A program made the translations under genes and the position numbers. From positions 124,001 through 188,000 of the forward strand of contig NZ_JAIZZH010000004.1 in assembly GCF_020421205.1 (NCBI RefSeq): a DNA stretch of 64,000 nt. The letters are read 5' to 3'. Under the pieces are notes generated by a model. That model worked only from the letters and a program-made list of their open reading frames with translations. It had not been told where the DNA came from and searched no databases. Shown in pieces: positions 17,258 through 26,494 of the stretch. The DNA comes from Hymenobacter pini. GTDB taxonomy: Bacteria > Bacteroidota > Bacteroidia > Cytophagales > Hymenobacteraceae. How positions within the stretch are numbered: the stretch's first letter is position 1; each line of letters starts with the position of its first letter.

Positions 17258-17430
17258 ATGGGGGTAAGAGGGTACGAGTTGAGATGCCTGTCATCCTGAG
17301 CGCAGCGAAGGACCTTATCACGCATGAATAGTACGCTGTTACGTGATAAGGTCCTTCGCTGCGCTCAGGATGACAGGCTTATTACCACCATACCCTCCCT
17401 CCCGCTTACCCTGCTAATCACCTATCCTGC
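17258..17430. repeat. Low-complexity inverted repeat enclosing a perfect palindrome
   Basis: Left flank words GGGTAAGAGGGTATGGGGG (17258-17278) and right flank words CATACCCTCCCTCCCGCTT (17389-17410) are imperfect reverse complements. They enclose the perfect 37-bp palindrome at 17286-17378, so two unrelated palindromic elements appear nested. Confidence 0.5.
17286..17378. repeat. Palindromic repeat family A, copy 1
   Basis: Exact 37-bp inverted arms (17286-17322 and 17342-17378) flank a 19-base loop. The arm begins GCCTGTCATCCTGAGCGCAG and continues CGAAGGACCTTATCACG. Copies 2 (20073) and 3 (29972) share almost the same arms. It lies after the RarD stop and before the YfhO-like gene. Confidence 0.85.
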
Positions 17431-17484
17431 TTACCTTCGGGCTTGGGTCCAACTCTGGCCTTATCCGACTTTTTAGTAAGCCGA

Positions 17485-20058
17485 ATGACTACTCCTCCCC
17501 GTCAGGCCGTTGCGCCGTGGTGGCGGCGGGTGCTGCCGCACCTGCTGGCCGTTGTGTTTTTTCTGGTGCTGGCCGCCGTGTACTTCTCCCCCATCCTGTT
17601 CGATGGCAAGACGCTGGCCCAGCACGACATTGTGCAGTTCAACGGCGGGGCCCACGAGGCCGCCCAGTTCCGCGACCAGACCGGTGAGGAAGCCCTCTGG
17701 ACGAATTCCATGTTCTCGGGCATGCCCACTTACCTCATCAGCACCCGCTTCCCCGGCGACCTGAGCCAGTACCTGCATAAGCTGTTCACGCTGGGGCTGC
17801 CGGCCGTGGTAGCCAACCTGTTTCTGGCGCTGGTGTGCGGCTATGCGCTGTGTGTGGCCCTGGGTCTCACGCCGCTGGTGAGCGTGGTAGGGGCCGTGGC
17901 CCTGGGCTTCACGAGCTACAACCTCATCATCCTGGCCGCCGGCCACAACACCAAGAGCCTGGCTCTGGCTTACGCCCCGCTGGTGCTGGCGGGCCTGCTG
18001 GTGGCGTTCCGACGCAACAAATGGCTAGGCACGGCGCTGTTTGCCCTGGGTCTGGCCATGAACGTACGCTCCAACCACCTGCAGATTACCTACTACCTGC
18101 TGCTGCTGGTGCTGGTGTTTGGCGTGGTGGAACTGGTATTTGCTGCTCGTGAGAAACGTCTGCCCGATTTCCTGACGCGCACGGCTCTGCTGGGCGTGGC
18201 CGCGCTGCTGGCCGTGGGCGTAAGCTTCGGCCGCTTGTATACCACCTTGGAATACAGCAAATACAGCATCCGGGGTAAATCGGAGCTGAAAACACCGCCG
18301 CCAGTGGTTCCCGGCCAGGCCCCCGCCCCTGACGAGGACGCGGGCGGCTCGGGCCTGGGCAAGGAGTATGCCTTCAGCTACAGCTACGGCGTGGGCGAAA
18401 CGGCCACCCTGCTGATTCCGAACTTCTACGGCGGGGCTTCGCAGATGAAGCTCTCCGAAAACTCCGAAACCGGCAAAGCCCTGGCGGCTGCTGGCGTGCC
18501 ACCCGTGCAGCTGGCCGACTACTTGGCCCAGATGCCTACCTATTGGGGTGACCAGCCCATTACCAGTGGCCCGGTGTACGTGGGCGCGGTGGTGTTCTTC
18601 CTGTTTGTGCTGGGTTTGATGGTGGCCGACCGCCGCACCCGCATCTGGCTGCTGGCGGGCACGTTGCTGTCCATCGTGCTGGCTTGGGGCAAGAACTTTG
18701 AAGCCTTCAACTACCTGATGTTCGATTACTTCCCGGGCTACAACAAGTTCCGGGCGGTAAGCATGGCCCTCACCATTGCCCAGTTAGCCATGCCGGTGCT
18801 GGCGGTACTGGCCCTGGCCCGCGTGCTGCGGGGCGTGCCCTCCACCGTAGCCGCCGCACCTGCCAGCACCCACCCCAGCCTGGCCGCCCTGACCGGCGCA
18901 CCAGTGGATACGGCCGATACCGCCCTGCTGAAAAAGCACGTGGTGCGGGCTTTGGCTATTACGGCCGGTTTGTGCGCGCTGGCGTTCCTGGTCGGTCTAG
19001 TGTCTGATTTTGCTTCGCCCATTGATGCCCAGCTGCAGCAAAGCGGCTTCCCGCTGGAAGCTTTGCGTGCCGACCGCGCCTCGCTGCTGCGCATGGACGT
19101 ATTCCGCTCTTTGTTCTTCGTGGTGGCTTCGGCCGGGGTGCTGTGGTTTTTCCTGCAGCGCAAGCTCTCGGCCAGCCTGGCCGCGGCCCTGGTGGGCGTG
19201 CTCACGCTGGTAGATTTGTGGGGCGTGGATAAGCGCTACCTCAACGACGGCAACTTCCAGCAGCAGACCATTGCCGAGCAGTTTGCCCCCTCCCCCGCCG
19301 ACCAGCAGATTCTGCAGGACAAAGACCTGAGCTACCGGGTGCTGAACGTGCAGAACCCCTTCAACGAAGCCCAGACCTCGTATTTCCACAAGAGTATTGG
19401 CGGCTACCACGGCGCCAAGCTGCGCCGCTACCAGGATTTGATTGAGCGCCAGATTTCGACCAACAACACGGCCGTGCTCAACATGCTCAACACCCGCTAC
19501 GTGATTGTGCCCGGCGAGCAGGGCCAGCCCCAGCAGGTGCAGCGCAACCCCGGCGCCCTGGGCAACGCCTGGTTTGTGGGCCAGGTGCAGAAAGTGCAGA
19601 ACCCCGACGAGGAAATCAAAGCCCTCACGGGCCTGAACACGGCTACCACGGCCGTAGTGGATGCTTCCAAGTTTCCCCTCAGTCAAACCACCTTCCCCAC
19701 CGAGGGCTCCACCATTGCCCTCACCAAGTACACCCCCAACGCTCTCACCTACCGCGCCAACGCGGCCCAGGCCGGGCTGGTGGTATTCTCGGAAATCTAC
19801 TACGCCGATGGCTGGAAGGCTTTCATTGATGGCAAGGAAGTGCCCTATCTGCGCGCCAACTACGTGCTGCGCGCCCTGCAGGTACCGGCCGGTAACCACA
19901 CCATCGAGTTCAGGTTTGAGCCCTCGGAGTACGCCATTGGCAACACCGTTTCCCTGGTTTCGTCGGTGCTGCTGATTGCGGCGTTGCTGGTGGCCCTGTT
20001 CTACGCCCTCAAGCACCGCCCCGAGCCCCACTCCGTAACCGATACGCTGTTGGCGTAG
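17485..20058 (+). CDS. YfhO-like large polytopic membrane protein
   Basis: The protein has about 857 residues and many membrane helices across its first two thirds, followed by a long extracytoplasmic region and a final C-terminal helix (VSLVSSVLLIAALLVALFYAL). The QHDIVQFNGGAHEA segment after TM1, NSMFSGMPTYLIS and the FNYLMFDYFPGYNKFRAVS loop match the YfhO (DUF6044-like) family of GT-C type membrane proteins. Some members glycosylate teichoic acids or other envelope polymers. The substrate here is unknown. ATG 17485 is chosen over 17443 because the upstream codons are not conserved-looking. Family A palindromes flank it on both sides. Confidence 0.82.
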   Translation: MTTPPRQAVAPWWRRVLPHLLAVVFFLVLAAVYFSPILFDGKTLAQHDIVQFNGGAHEAAQFRDQTGEEALWTNSMFSGMPTYLISTRFPGDLSQYLHKLFTLGLPAVVANLFLALVCGYALCVALGLTPLVSVVGAVALGFTSYNLIILAAGHNTKSLALAYAPLVLAGLLVAFRRNKWLGTALFALGLAMNVRSNHLQITYYLLLLVLVFGVVELVFAAREKRLPDFLTRTALLGVAALLAVGVSFGRLYTTLEYSKYSIRGKSELKTPPPVVPGQAPAPDEDAGGSGLGKEYAFSYSYGVGETATLLIPNFYGGASQMKLSENSETGKALAAAGVPPVQLADYLAQMPTYWGDQPITSGPVYVGAVVFFLFVLGLMVADRRTRIWLLAGTLLSIVLAWGKNFEAFNYLMFDYFPGYNKFRAVSMALTIAQLAMPVLAVLALARVLRGVPSTVAAAPASTHPSLAALTGAPVDTADTALLKKHVVRALAITAGLCALAFLVGLVSDFASPIDAQLQQSGFPLEALRADRASLLRMDVFRSLFFVVASAGVLWFFLQRKLSASLAAALVGVLTLVDLWGVDKRYLNDGNFQQQTIAEQFAPSPADQQILQDKDLSYRVLNVQNPFNEAQTSYFHKSIGGYHGAKLRRYQDLIERQISTNNTAVLNMLNTRYVIVPGEQGQPQQVQRNPGALGNAWFVGQVQKVQNPDEEIKALTGLNTATTAVVDASKFPLSQTTFPTEGSTIALTKYTPNALTYRANAAQAGLVVFSEIYYADGWKAFIDGKEVPYLRANYVLRALQVPAGNHTIEFRFEPSEYAIGNTVSLVSSVLLIAALLVALFYALKHRPEPHSVTDTLLA

Positions 20059-20072
20059 GTGGTTTAGCTTAT

Positions 20073-20159
20073 CTGTCATCCTGAGCACCGCGAAGGACCT
20101 TATCCCGTTGGAACGGTTTGTTCGGCGTGATAAGGTCCTTCGTTGCGCTCAGGATGACG
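20073..20159. repeat. Palindromic repeat family A, copy 2
   Basis: Arms CTGTCATCCTGAGCACCGCG... (from 20073) and the matching right arm (ending 20159) pair with a few mismatches, such as ACCG against GCAA. The loop contains GAACGGTTTGTTC, itself a small inverted repeat, which resembles the copy 3 loop. It begins 15 bases after the YfhO-like stop. Confidence 0.82.
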
Positions 20160-20189
20160 GTTTTCACAATCAACAACCAAACAACTCCT

Positions 20190-21086
20190 ATGCTACTTAA
20201 GCCACTTTCGGAGGCGGCGGCCGCGCGGGCGGGGGTGCAGCTCCTGCTGCTGCGCGACGACCTGACCCACCCCGAGCTGCCGGGCAACAAGTGGCGCAAG
20301 CTTAAATACAACCTGCAGCAGGCCCGGCAGCAGGGCCATACTACCCTGCTCACCTTCGGCGGGGCCTACTCCAACCACATTGCCGCCGTGGCCGCCGCCG
20401 GCTGCCTCACCGGTCTGCACACCGTGGGCGTCATCCGCGGTGAAGAGCTGGCCACCCGCCCCCTGAACCCCACGCTAGCGCAGGCCCAGGCCGATGGCAT
20501 GCGGCTGCACTTCCTTGACCGGGCCACCTACCGCCGCAAGCACGAGCCCGACGTGCTGGCGGCGCTGCTGCAGGAGCTGGGCCCGGCTTACGTGGTACCC
20601 GAAGGCGGCTCGAACGCCTGGGCCCTGCCCGGCTGCGCCGAGCTGGTTACCGAACTGCGGGCCCAGCAGCCCTTCGACTACCTGTGCGTGGCCTGCGGCA
20701 CGGGCGGCACGCTGGCGGGGCTGGCTACCGGGCTGCAAGGCCCGGAGCGGGTGGAAGGCTTTGCCGCCCTGAAAGGCGCGGATTTTCTGCGCACCGACAT
20801 CAACCACCTGCACCAGCACAGCACCGGCCGCCTCTACCCCAACTGGCACCTGCACACCGCTTACCACGGCGGCGGGTACGCCCGCCTCACCCCGGAGCTG
20901 CGGCAGTTCCTCACCGATTTCCACCAGCGTCACGGCACCCTCCTCGACCCCATCTACACCGGCAAAATGCTGCTGGGCGTGCTGGATTTGTTGGATCAGG
21001 GCTACTTCCGGCGCGGCAGCACCGTGGTGGCCGTGCACACCGGCGGCTTACAGGCCTGGGCTGGCTTTGGCAGCGCGCCCGGGTAG
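20190..21086 (+). CDS. PLP-dependent 1-aminocyclopropane-1-carboxylate deaminase/D-cysteine desulfhydrase family protein
   Basis: This 298-residue fold-type II PLP enzyme has the PLP lysine in LPGNKWRKLKYNL, the NH segment GGAYSNHIAAVAAAG, the phosphate-binding ACGTGGTLAG, and a C-terminal VAVHTGGLQAW. The family includes ACC deaminases and D-cysteine desulfhydrases; sequence alone does not separate these activities. D-cysteine desulfhydration to pyruvate, ammonia and H2S is the likelier role in a non-plant-associated background. The C-terminal 39 bases overlap the end of the convergent downstream gene. Confidence 0.85.
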   Translation: MLLKPLSEAAAARAGVQLLLLRDDLTHPELPGNKWRKLKYNLQQARQQGHTTLLTFGGAYSNHIAAVAAAGCLTGLHTVGVIRGEELATRPLNPTLAQAQADGMRLHFLDRATYRRKHEPDVLAALLQELGPAYVVPEGGSNAWALPGCAELVTELRAQQPFDYLCVACGTGGTLAGLATGLQGPERVEGFAALKGADFLRTDINHLHQHSTGRLYPNWHLHTAYHGGGYARLTPELRQFLTDFHQRHGTLLDPIYTGKMLLGVLDLLDQGYFRRGSTVVAVHTGGLQAWAGFGSAPG

Positions 21087-22265
21087 CCAGTACGCTACGG
21101 CCAGGCCTGCCAGCGCAAACACACAGGGCAGCACCGGCAGCAGAAACCGCACGTCCCAGTCTTCCACCGTGAGCATCACCACCAGGCCCTGCAGCAGCAC
21201 CACGCCGCCCAGAAACACCCGCGCCGGCAGCCACGCCCCCGCCGTGCGCAGCCCGCGCACCGCCAGCCAGTAGCAGGGGTAGATGAACGCCACAATCAGC
21301 AGGATGTGGCTCCAGGAGTAGTAGGTTTTCACGTAGCTGAAAAACAGCAGCCCTTTCAGCGCGGCCAGCTTCAGAAAGTACACCGGATTGGCAAAGATGA
21401 AGTAGCCCAGCCGCAGCACCGGCGCGAGGCCCGGCGGCGGCAGCTGCAGCGGCTCAGTGGGCTCCACCACCCAGGGTGTGTAGCCGTAGATGATTTCGCC
21501 GCGCAGGTAGGTTTCTACCAGCGTGAAGGTGAGCAGCAGCTTGTTGAGCACCCACCACCACAACGGGGCCAGCGCCGCCAGCGCCAGCAAAGCCCGCCGG
21601 AGAGCCCGCCGCCCCGGTACCTGCCACAGCCGGGCCAGGCCGGCCAGCGCTGCCGCCCCGGCCACCACAAAGCCGTTGGGCCGCACAATACCCGCCAGCA
21701 GCACCAGCACCCCAAACACCACCCAGCGCCCCGCCGGCCCGCGCCGGGCCCGCACCAACGCCCAAAACGCCAGAATGGAAAGGCTGGCAAACAGGCTTTC
21801 GGTAAGGATGTACACGTTGAACTGCTGGGCATCGCGCCAGCCGATGAGGGCGGCGGTAGCAAGGGCCGCCGGCCGCCAGTCGGGGGCCTGGGGGGTGAGG
21901 CGGCGCAGGGTGCGGTAAAAGGCGCGGGCAGCCAAGCCGCTCACGGCCATCTGGCCCAGCACAATGCCCCACCAGCCGGCCCCTAGCTTCAGCCACAGGC
22001 TGATAAACAGCGGATAGCCTACGTAGCGCAGGTTATGGTCCCGCTCAAAGTGCCACTCCTGGGCAATGCGCGTGCCGTAGGCCAGGTAGCGGCCACTGTC
22101 GTTCACGTAGCGGGGGCCGTGGTGCTGAATCAGCAGCGACACCTGCACCGCCACCCACAGCCCCAGCAGCAACCACCCGTGCCAGCGCCGCAGCCCCACC
22201 GGGCCGGGCGGAGTGGCTGTTTCAGAAGCAGTTGACAACAACGGGGCAATGCGCATACGCTGCAA
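21048..22265 (-). CDS. Polytopic membrane protein, glycosyltransferase-family-39-like
   Basis: This 405-residue protein has about nine to ten membrane helices and a first extracytoplasmic loop, YVNDSGRYLAYGTRIAQEW. Its position and acidic residue resemble the catalytic loop of GT-C lipid-linked sugar transferases. Other loops (RDHNLRYVGYPLFISLW, YILTESLFASLSILAFW) also follow the pattern of Bacteroidota proteins annotated as glycosyltransferases. Substrate unknown. An ATG at 22256 is an alternative start. Its last codons overlap the PLP-enzyme gene tail to tail. Confidence 0.65.
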   Translation of the reverse strand: MQRMRIAPLLSTASETATPPGPVGLRRWHGWLLLGLWVAVQVSLLIQHHGPRYVNDSGRYLAYGTRIAQEWHFERDHNLRYVGYPLFISLWLKLGAGWWGIVLGQMAVSGLAARAFYRTLRRLTPQAPDWRPAALATAALIGWRDAQQFNVYILTESLFASLSILAFWALVRARRGPAGRWVVFGVLVLLAGIVRPNGFVVAGAAALAGLARLWQVPGRRALRRALLALAALAPLWWWVLNKLLLTFTLVETYLRGEIIYGYTPWVVEPTEPLQLPPPGLAPVLRLGYFIFANPVYFLKLAALKGLLFFSYVKTYYSWSHILLIVAFIYPCYWLAVRGLRTAGAWLPARVFLGGVVLLQGLVVMLTVEDWDVRFLLPVLPCVFALAGLAVAYWLPGRAAKASPGL

Positions 22266-22277
22266 AGGACGGGAAGA

Positions 22278-22498
22278 ATATGAGGAGAATGTGAATTAAT
22301 GTGCGGAATGTGATAAATGTGGCGAACAGGCCTTTGGCAGTCAGCCGGTACTTTGGCGATGCTTTCTGCGTACAACGCGTAGCCTGTCTGTCTGCGTTAT
22401 TATTCTCATTCCTCGCATTCCCCCATATTCCTATCATCCTACACATCGGGCCACATTCTTCACAGTACACCACATTCCATCCTCATTCCCCACATTCA
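22278..22498. repeat. Low-complexity quasi-palindromic spacer (GAATGTG/CACATTC words)
   Basis: This is the 235-base gap between divergent genes. The left side holds GAATATGAGGAGAATGTGA and GTGCGGAATGTGATAAATGTG. The right side holds repeated CTCATTCCTCGCATTCCCC, CATATTCC and CCACATTC words that are near reverse complements. No clear promoter stands out. The design matches other quasi-palindromic spacers in this window. Confidence 0.45.
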
Positions 22499-22500
22499 TA

Positions 22501-23130
22501 ATGCCCCACCTGTTCCGCCTTCTGCTGCCGCTGTTGTTTCTGGTTGCCCTGGGCTGGTTTCTCTGGACGAAGGTTCGTCCGGCCCTCACCGGTTTCGAAA
22601 ACCCCTTGAACCCCGAGCCGCGCATCACCGTCACGCATAACACGGTGCTGGAAAAAGTGGAAGCCCTGGGCCGCATGGAGCTGGTGCGCTACCAGTTCAA
22701 GGATGTGGTAGAGTATAAAAAGAGCACCTACCGCTTCCTACCCGACGCCAAAGTGGCCCTCATCGTAGCCGGCCACGCCGTGGGCTGCCTCGATTTGCGC
22801 AAGGTGCGCGCCCAGGATGTGGTGCTGGAGGGCGACTCGGTGCTGCGCCTAGCCCTGCCCGAGCCGGAGCTGTGCGTGTGGCAGGTAGACCACAGCAAAA
22901 GCAAAGTGTATAGCGTGGAAAACGGCTTTTTCCAGGATGCGCAGCTGGTAGATGCCGGCTACAAATACGCCGAAGCCAACGTACGCACGGCCGCCTTACA
23001 ATCCGGCATTCTGGCCCAAACCACCCAGAACGCCGAGCAGATTTTGCGCCCCATGCTGGAAACCATGACGGGCCGCCGCGTTATTCTTACCCATCAGCTG
23101 CAAAATCCGCAGCTGCCGGGCAAACGGTAG
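22501..23130 (+). CDS. DUF4230 domain-containing protein
   Basis: The protein has 209 residues: an N-terminal membrane anchor (LFRLLLPLLFLVALGWFLW) followed by an extracytoplasmic DUF4230 region. Hallmarks are the EKVEALGRMELVRYQFKDVV start, VALIVAGHAVGCLDL, the LALPEPELCVWQVD strand, and the helical C-terminus with NAEQILRPMLETMTG. The family is conserved in Bacteroidota and Firmicutes but has no assigned function. It is followed convergently by recX with only 11 bases between. Confidence 0.82.
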   Translation: MPHLFRLLLPLLFLVALGWFLWTKVRPALTGFENPLNPEPRITVTHNTVLEKVEALGRMELVRYQFKDVVEYKKSTYRFLPDAKVALIVAGHAVGCLDLRKVRAQDVVLEGDSVLRLALPEPELCVWQVDHSKSKVYSVENGFFQDAQLVDAGYKYAEANVRTAALQSGILAQTTQNAEQILRPMLETMTGRRVILTHQLQNPQLPGKR

Positions 23131-23141
23131 GCCCGGAGGCA

Positions 23142-23639
23142 CTACTCGTCCTCTTCAGGCACACGGCCCAGGTCTTGGAGGGCCATTTTAATCAGGTCCT
23201 GCTCGTAGCCTTTGCCAGTGAGGTATAACTGCAGTTTCTGCCGACGCTTGGCGGGGTGGCGCTCCTTTTCCTGCCGGTCCTTTTTTTCGAGCAGCTCCTG
23301 CAGGTTTTGGTAGTACTCGTCCCCGTCTATTTCCTTCAAACCCACTTTGATGCAGTAGTCAGAGAGGCCCTTTTGCTTCAGCTCCTGCATGATGCGCCGC
23401 CGGCCCCATTTTTTGCGGATGTGGCCCCGCACAAACGTCTGCGCGTAGCGTTCCTCGTTCAGAAAGTCTTCCCGGCTCAGCCGAATCATAATCTCGCCGG
23501 CCTCATCTTCTGTCAGGCCATAGTCGCGCAGCTTGCTTTCAGTTTCCTTGAACGTACGCTCCTGATACACACAGAAAGCCAGAATCTTCTGCAAGGCTTC
23601 AGCGGGAGTATAAAACTTCTTTTTAGCGGGCTGCATCAT
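23142..23639 (-). CDS. recX: RecX family regulatory protein
   Basis: The 165 residues form the three-repeat helical RecX fold: YTPAEALQKILAFCVYQERT, EDFLNEERYAQTFVRGHIRKKWG and RIMQELKQKGLSDYCIKVGL. RecX binds RecA filaments and inhibits their extension. recA is not adjacent here. The first two codons are both Met; either could be used. An acidic tail (RVPEEDE) closes the protein. Confidence 0.88.
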   Translation of the reverse strand: MMQPAKKKFYTPAEALQKILAFCVYQERTFKETESKLRDYGLTEDEAGEIMIRLSREDFLNEERYAQTFVRGHIRKKWGRRRIMQELKQKGLSDYCIKVGLKEIDGDEYYQNLQELLEKKDRQEKERHPAKRRQKLQLYLTGKGYEQDLIKMALQDLGRVPEEDE

Positions 23640-23825
23640 ACTTGCAAAGAAAAATCGAACGGCAGATTATCCGGTTATAACGCCACCCCGGCGAAAATAG
23701 CTCAATTCCGGCCGCCTGGTTTCAACGCTGCCGGCCACTGAAGCAGCAGGAAAAATAGCCCGCAAAGGCAACCATCGGCCACTGGTTTTCCTCTACCTTT
23801 CACTTATGCGACTAGTTACCTGATT

Positions 23826-26480
23826 ATGCGGCTTCTCACTACGCGTTTTGGTATTTTCTTCCTCCTGCTGGTTCTGCTGCAGCTGGCGCGGCCGGCCGCC
23901 GGCGGTATCGTGCGAGGCCGCATCTTGAGCGTGAAGGGCGAGGCGCTGGCCTTTGCCAATGTAGCCGTGAAGGGCACCACACTGAATACGGCCTCCAACG
24001 AGCAGGGCAATTACCAGCTCCGGCTCACCCCAGGCAGCTACGAGCTGGTATTCCAGTACGTGGGCTTCAAACCGCACATGGAAACCGTGCGGGTAGCGGG
24101 TGGCGACACCGCCACGGTACTGAACGTAAGCCTTACCCCCGAAAACTACCAGCTGCGGGAAGTAGTGGTGCGCTCTACCGACAAGGACCCCGCCTACTCT
24201 ATTGTGCAACAGGCCATGCAGTGGCGGCGCTACCACCAGCGCGAGGTAGCCGCTTTCAAAGCTCGGGCCTACATCAAAACCCTGGGCCGCTTTACCGATG
24301 TGCCCGGCAAAATTCTGGGCCTAGTGAAAGTTGGACCCGATTTTAAACCGGGTATTTTCTACCTCTCCGAATCGGTATCGGAGATGAGCTTCAGGCAGCC
24401 AAACGTGGTGCAGGAACGGATGATTTCCTCGCGGGTGAGTGGTGATACCAAAGGCATCAGCTTTAACCGGGCCAGTGCCGGGCGGGGCCTCAACTTCTAC
24501 CAGAATGTGCTCAAAAGCGGCTTTTCGGAAAGGGGCTTTGTGTCGCCTATTGCGGCCAATGCACCACTGTTTTACCGCTACGAGCTGGAAGGCAGCACCC
24601 AGCAGGGCAGCTTGCTCATTCATAAAATAAAGGTGATACCGCGCCGCCGCACCGACCCCGTATTTGCGGGCCACATCTACATTGTGGATGGTACTTGGCG
24701 GCTACACTCGGTGAGCCTCGACCTGACCAAGGACGCCCAGCTCGACTACGTGGAGAACCTGCACATTGAGCAGATTTTTGCCCCCGCCCCCGGCCCTTCC
24801 GACGTGTGGATAATGCAGAGCCAGAAGGTAACAGTGGGCTTTACGGCCTTTGGCTTTAAGGGCAATGGCTACATCACGGCTATTCTTTCCAACTATCAGG
24901 TAACGCCCACTTACCCCAATCGGCCGGCTCCTGCTGCCCCACCCGTTGCGACGGGCAAAGACACCGATGATGCGCCCGTAACCCGAGAAACGGTAGCGCA
25001 GGTGAAAAAGCAGAAGCCTAAGCTGAGCGGCCTGAGAAAAGCAGTACGCCGCCAGAGCCGCGAATCCGCTGCCCGCGACACGGCGGGGTTAGGCTTGGGC
25101 AAACTTAAGCGTGGAGAGGTGATGCTGGTAGAAAAAGGGGTAAATGAGCGGGATACCAGCTACTGGTCCAGCATTCGACCCGTGCCGCTCACTCAGGAAG
25201 AGCAGAAGGACTACCACGTGAAGGATAGTACCGAGGTTATCCGCAGCTCCCGCCCCTATCAGGATTCTCTGGACCGTAAGCGCAACGAGCTGAGCGTAGG
25301 AAAGCTGCTGCTGACGGGCTATAGCTACAACAATACGTTCCGGAAGCAACAATGGTACGTGGCACCGGTATTCAACATCGTTAACTACAACACGGTGGAA
25401 GGGGTAGTGGTCAATCCACAGGCCACCTACACCCAGCGCACCGACGACCGGCGCACCTGGTCGGTAACGCCCTCGGTGCGCTATGGCTTCAGCAACCATC
25501 TGTTCAGCCCGAGCGTGGCGGCGTCCTGGCAGACGGACGCGGTGAAGCTTTCCCGCTTCAGCCTACAGGCCGGCCGCTCCATTGAGAACTTTGACCCCAA
25601 CAGCCAGCTGACGCCCTTCATTAACTCATACTATACGCTGTTCAAAAACCGTAATTACGCCAAGCTGTACCGGCGCGACGGGTTAGCCTTGGGCTACCAG
25701 TGGGAGCCGCTGAATGGCCTCACGCTGCAAGCTACCGGCAGCTATTTTGTACGCCGGGAGCTGCAGAACACTACCTACAAGCTTATCACCGACCAACCGG
25801 GCCGGGCCTTCACGTCCAACCTGCCGCTGAATGACGAGCGTCCTGACGGCGTACAGTTTGGCCGGAGTGAAGCCCTTACCACAGAACTCACTGCCTCGTT
25901 CCGACCCGGCCAACGCTTCATCACCCGCCCCGATGGAAAGTTTAATCTGGGTTCTAAGTATCCCACTTTCCTGCTCATCTGGCGGCAAGGTATAGGCGGC
26001 ATACTGGGCTCCGATGTGCGCTATACCATGCTGGAAGCGGGTGTGCGACACTCCGTGAGCCTTGGCCTGCTAGGAACCAGCAGCTACCGGGTAGCGGCCG
26101 GTTTCTTCCCAGGCACCAGCACTCGTTTGGCCTTCATGGACTTCCGCCACTTCAGCGGTAACCGCACCTACCTAACGGAGGATTTCTCCAAGTTTCAGCT
26201 CCTGGATTACTACCGCTACAGCACTGCCGACCGGTTTCTGGAGGTGCATTACAACCACCATTTCAACGGCTTTCTGCTGAACAAACTGCCCCTGCTGCGG
26301 CAACTCCACTGGCAGGAGGTAGCCTCACTGAACTACCTCACTACCCCCACTGCCGGGCAGTACGTAGAGGTAGGGGTAGGCATTGAGCATATCTTTAAGC
26401 TTATGCGTGTCGATTTCTACACAGGTCTGCAATCAGGCCACAAAGTGGGCACCGGCATCCGGGTAGGCCTGGGCTTTTAG
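23826..26480 (+). CDS. DUF5686 and carboxypeptidase-regulatory-like domain outer-membrane protein
   Basis: This 884-residue protein begins with a signal peptide (MRLLTTRFGIFFLLLVLLQL). A CarboxypepD_reg-like domain spans about residues 28-110 (VRGRILSVKGEALAFANVAV, TASNEQGNYQLRL). The remainder matches the DUF5686 family: the AYSIVQQAMQWRRYHQREV segment, SRVSGDTKGISFNRASAG, and a long C-terminal half with alternating aromatic strands likely forming an outer-membrane barrel ending in LQSGHKVGTGIRVGLGF. Bacteroidota genomes carry several such proteins; roles are mostly unknown. A strong hairpin follows the stop. Confidence 0.88.
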   Translation: MRLLTTRFGIFFLLLVLLQLARPAAGGIVRGRILSVKGEALAFANVAVKGTTLNTASNEQGNYQLRLTPGSYELVFQYVGFKPHMETVRVAGGDTATVLNVSLTPENYQLREVVVRSTDKDPAYSIVQQAMQWRRYHQREVAAFKARAYIKTLGRFTDVPGKILGLVKVGPDFKPGIFYLSESVSEMSFRQPNVVQERMISSRVSGDTKGISFNRASAGRGLNFYQNVLKSGFSERGFVSPIAANAPLFYRYELEGSTQQGSLLIHKIKVIPRRRTDPVFAGHIYIVDGTWRLHSVSLDLTKDAQLDYVENLHIEQIFAPAPGPSDVWIMQSQKVTVGFTAFGFKGNGYITAILSNYQVTPTYPNRPAPAAPPVATGKDTDDAPVTRETVAQVKKQKPKLSGLRKAVRRQSRESAARDTAGLGLGKLKRGEVMLVEKGVNERDTSYWSSIRPVPLTQEEQKDYHVKDSTEVIRSSRPYQDSLDRKRNELSVGKLLLTGYSYNNTFRKQQWYVAPVFNIVNYNTVEGVVVNPQATYTQRTDDRRTWSVTPSVRYGFSNHLFSPSVAASWQTDAVKLSRFSLQAGRSIENFDPNSQLTPFINSYYTLFKNRNYAKLYRRDGLALGYQWEPLNGLTLQATGSYFVRRELQNTTYKLITDQPGRAFTSNLPLNDERPDGVQFGRSEALTTELTASFRPGQRFITRPDGKFNLGSKYPTFLLIWRQGIGGILGSDVRYTMLEAGVRHSVSLGLLGTSSYRVAAGFFPGTSTRLAFMDFRHFSGNRTYLTEDFSKFQLLDYYRYSTADRFLEVHYNHHFNGFLLNKLPLLRQLHWQEVASLNYLTTPTAGQYVEVGVGIEHIFKLMRVDFYTGLQSGHKVGTGIRVGLGF

Positions 26481-26494
26481 AAGTCAAAAAGGGT

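Noticed and set aside
22266..22500. Possible small RNA or riboswitch before the DUF4230 gene
   Set aside because: The structure is a low-complexity inverted repeat without any known aptamer motif; I see no basis for a riboswitch.
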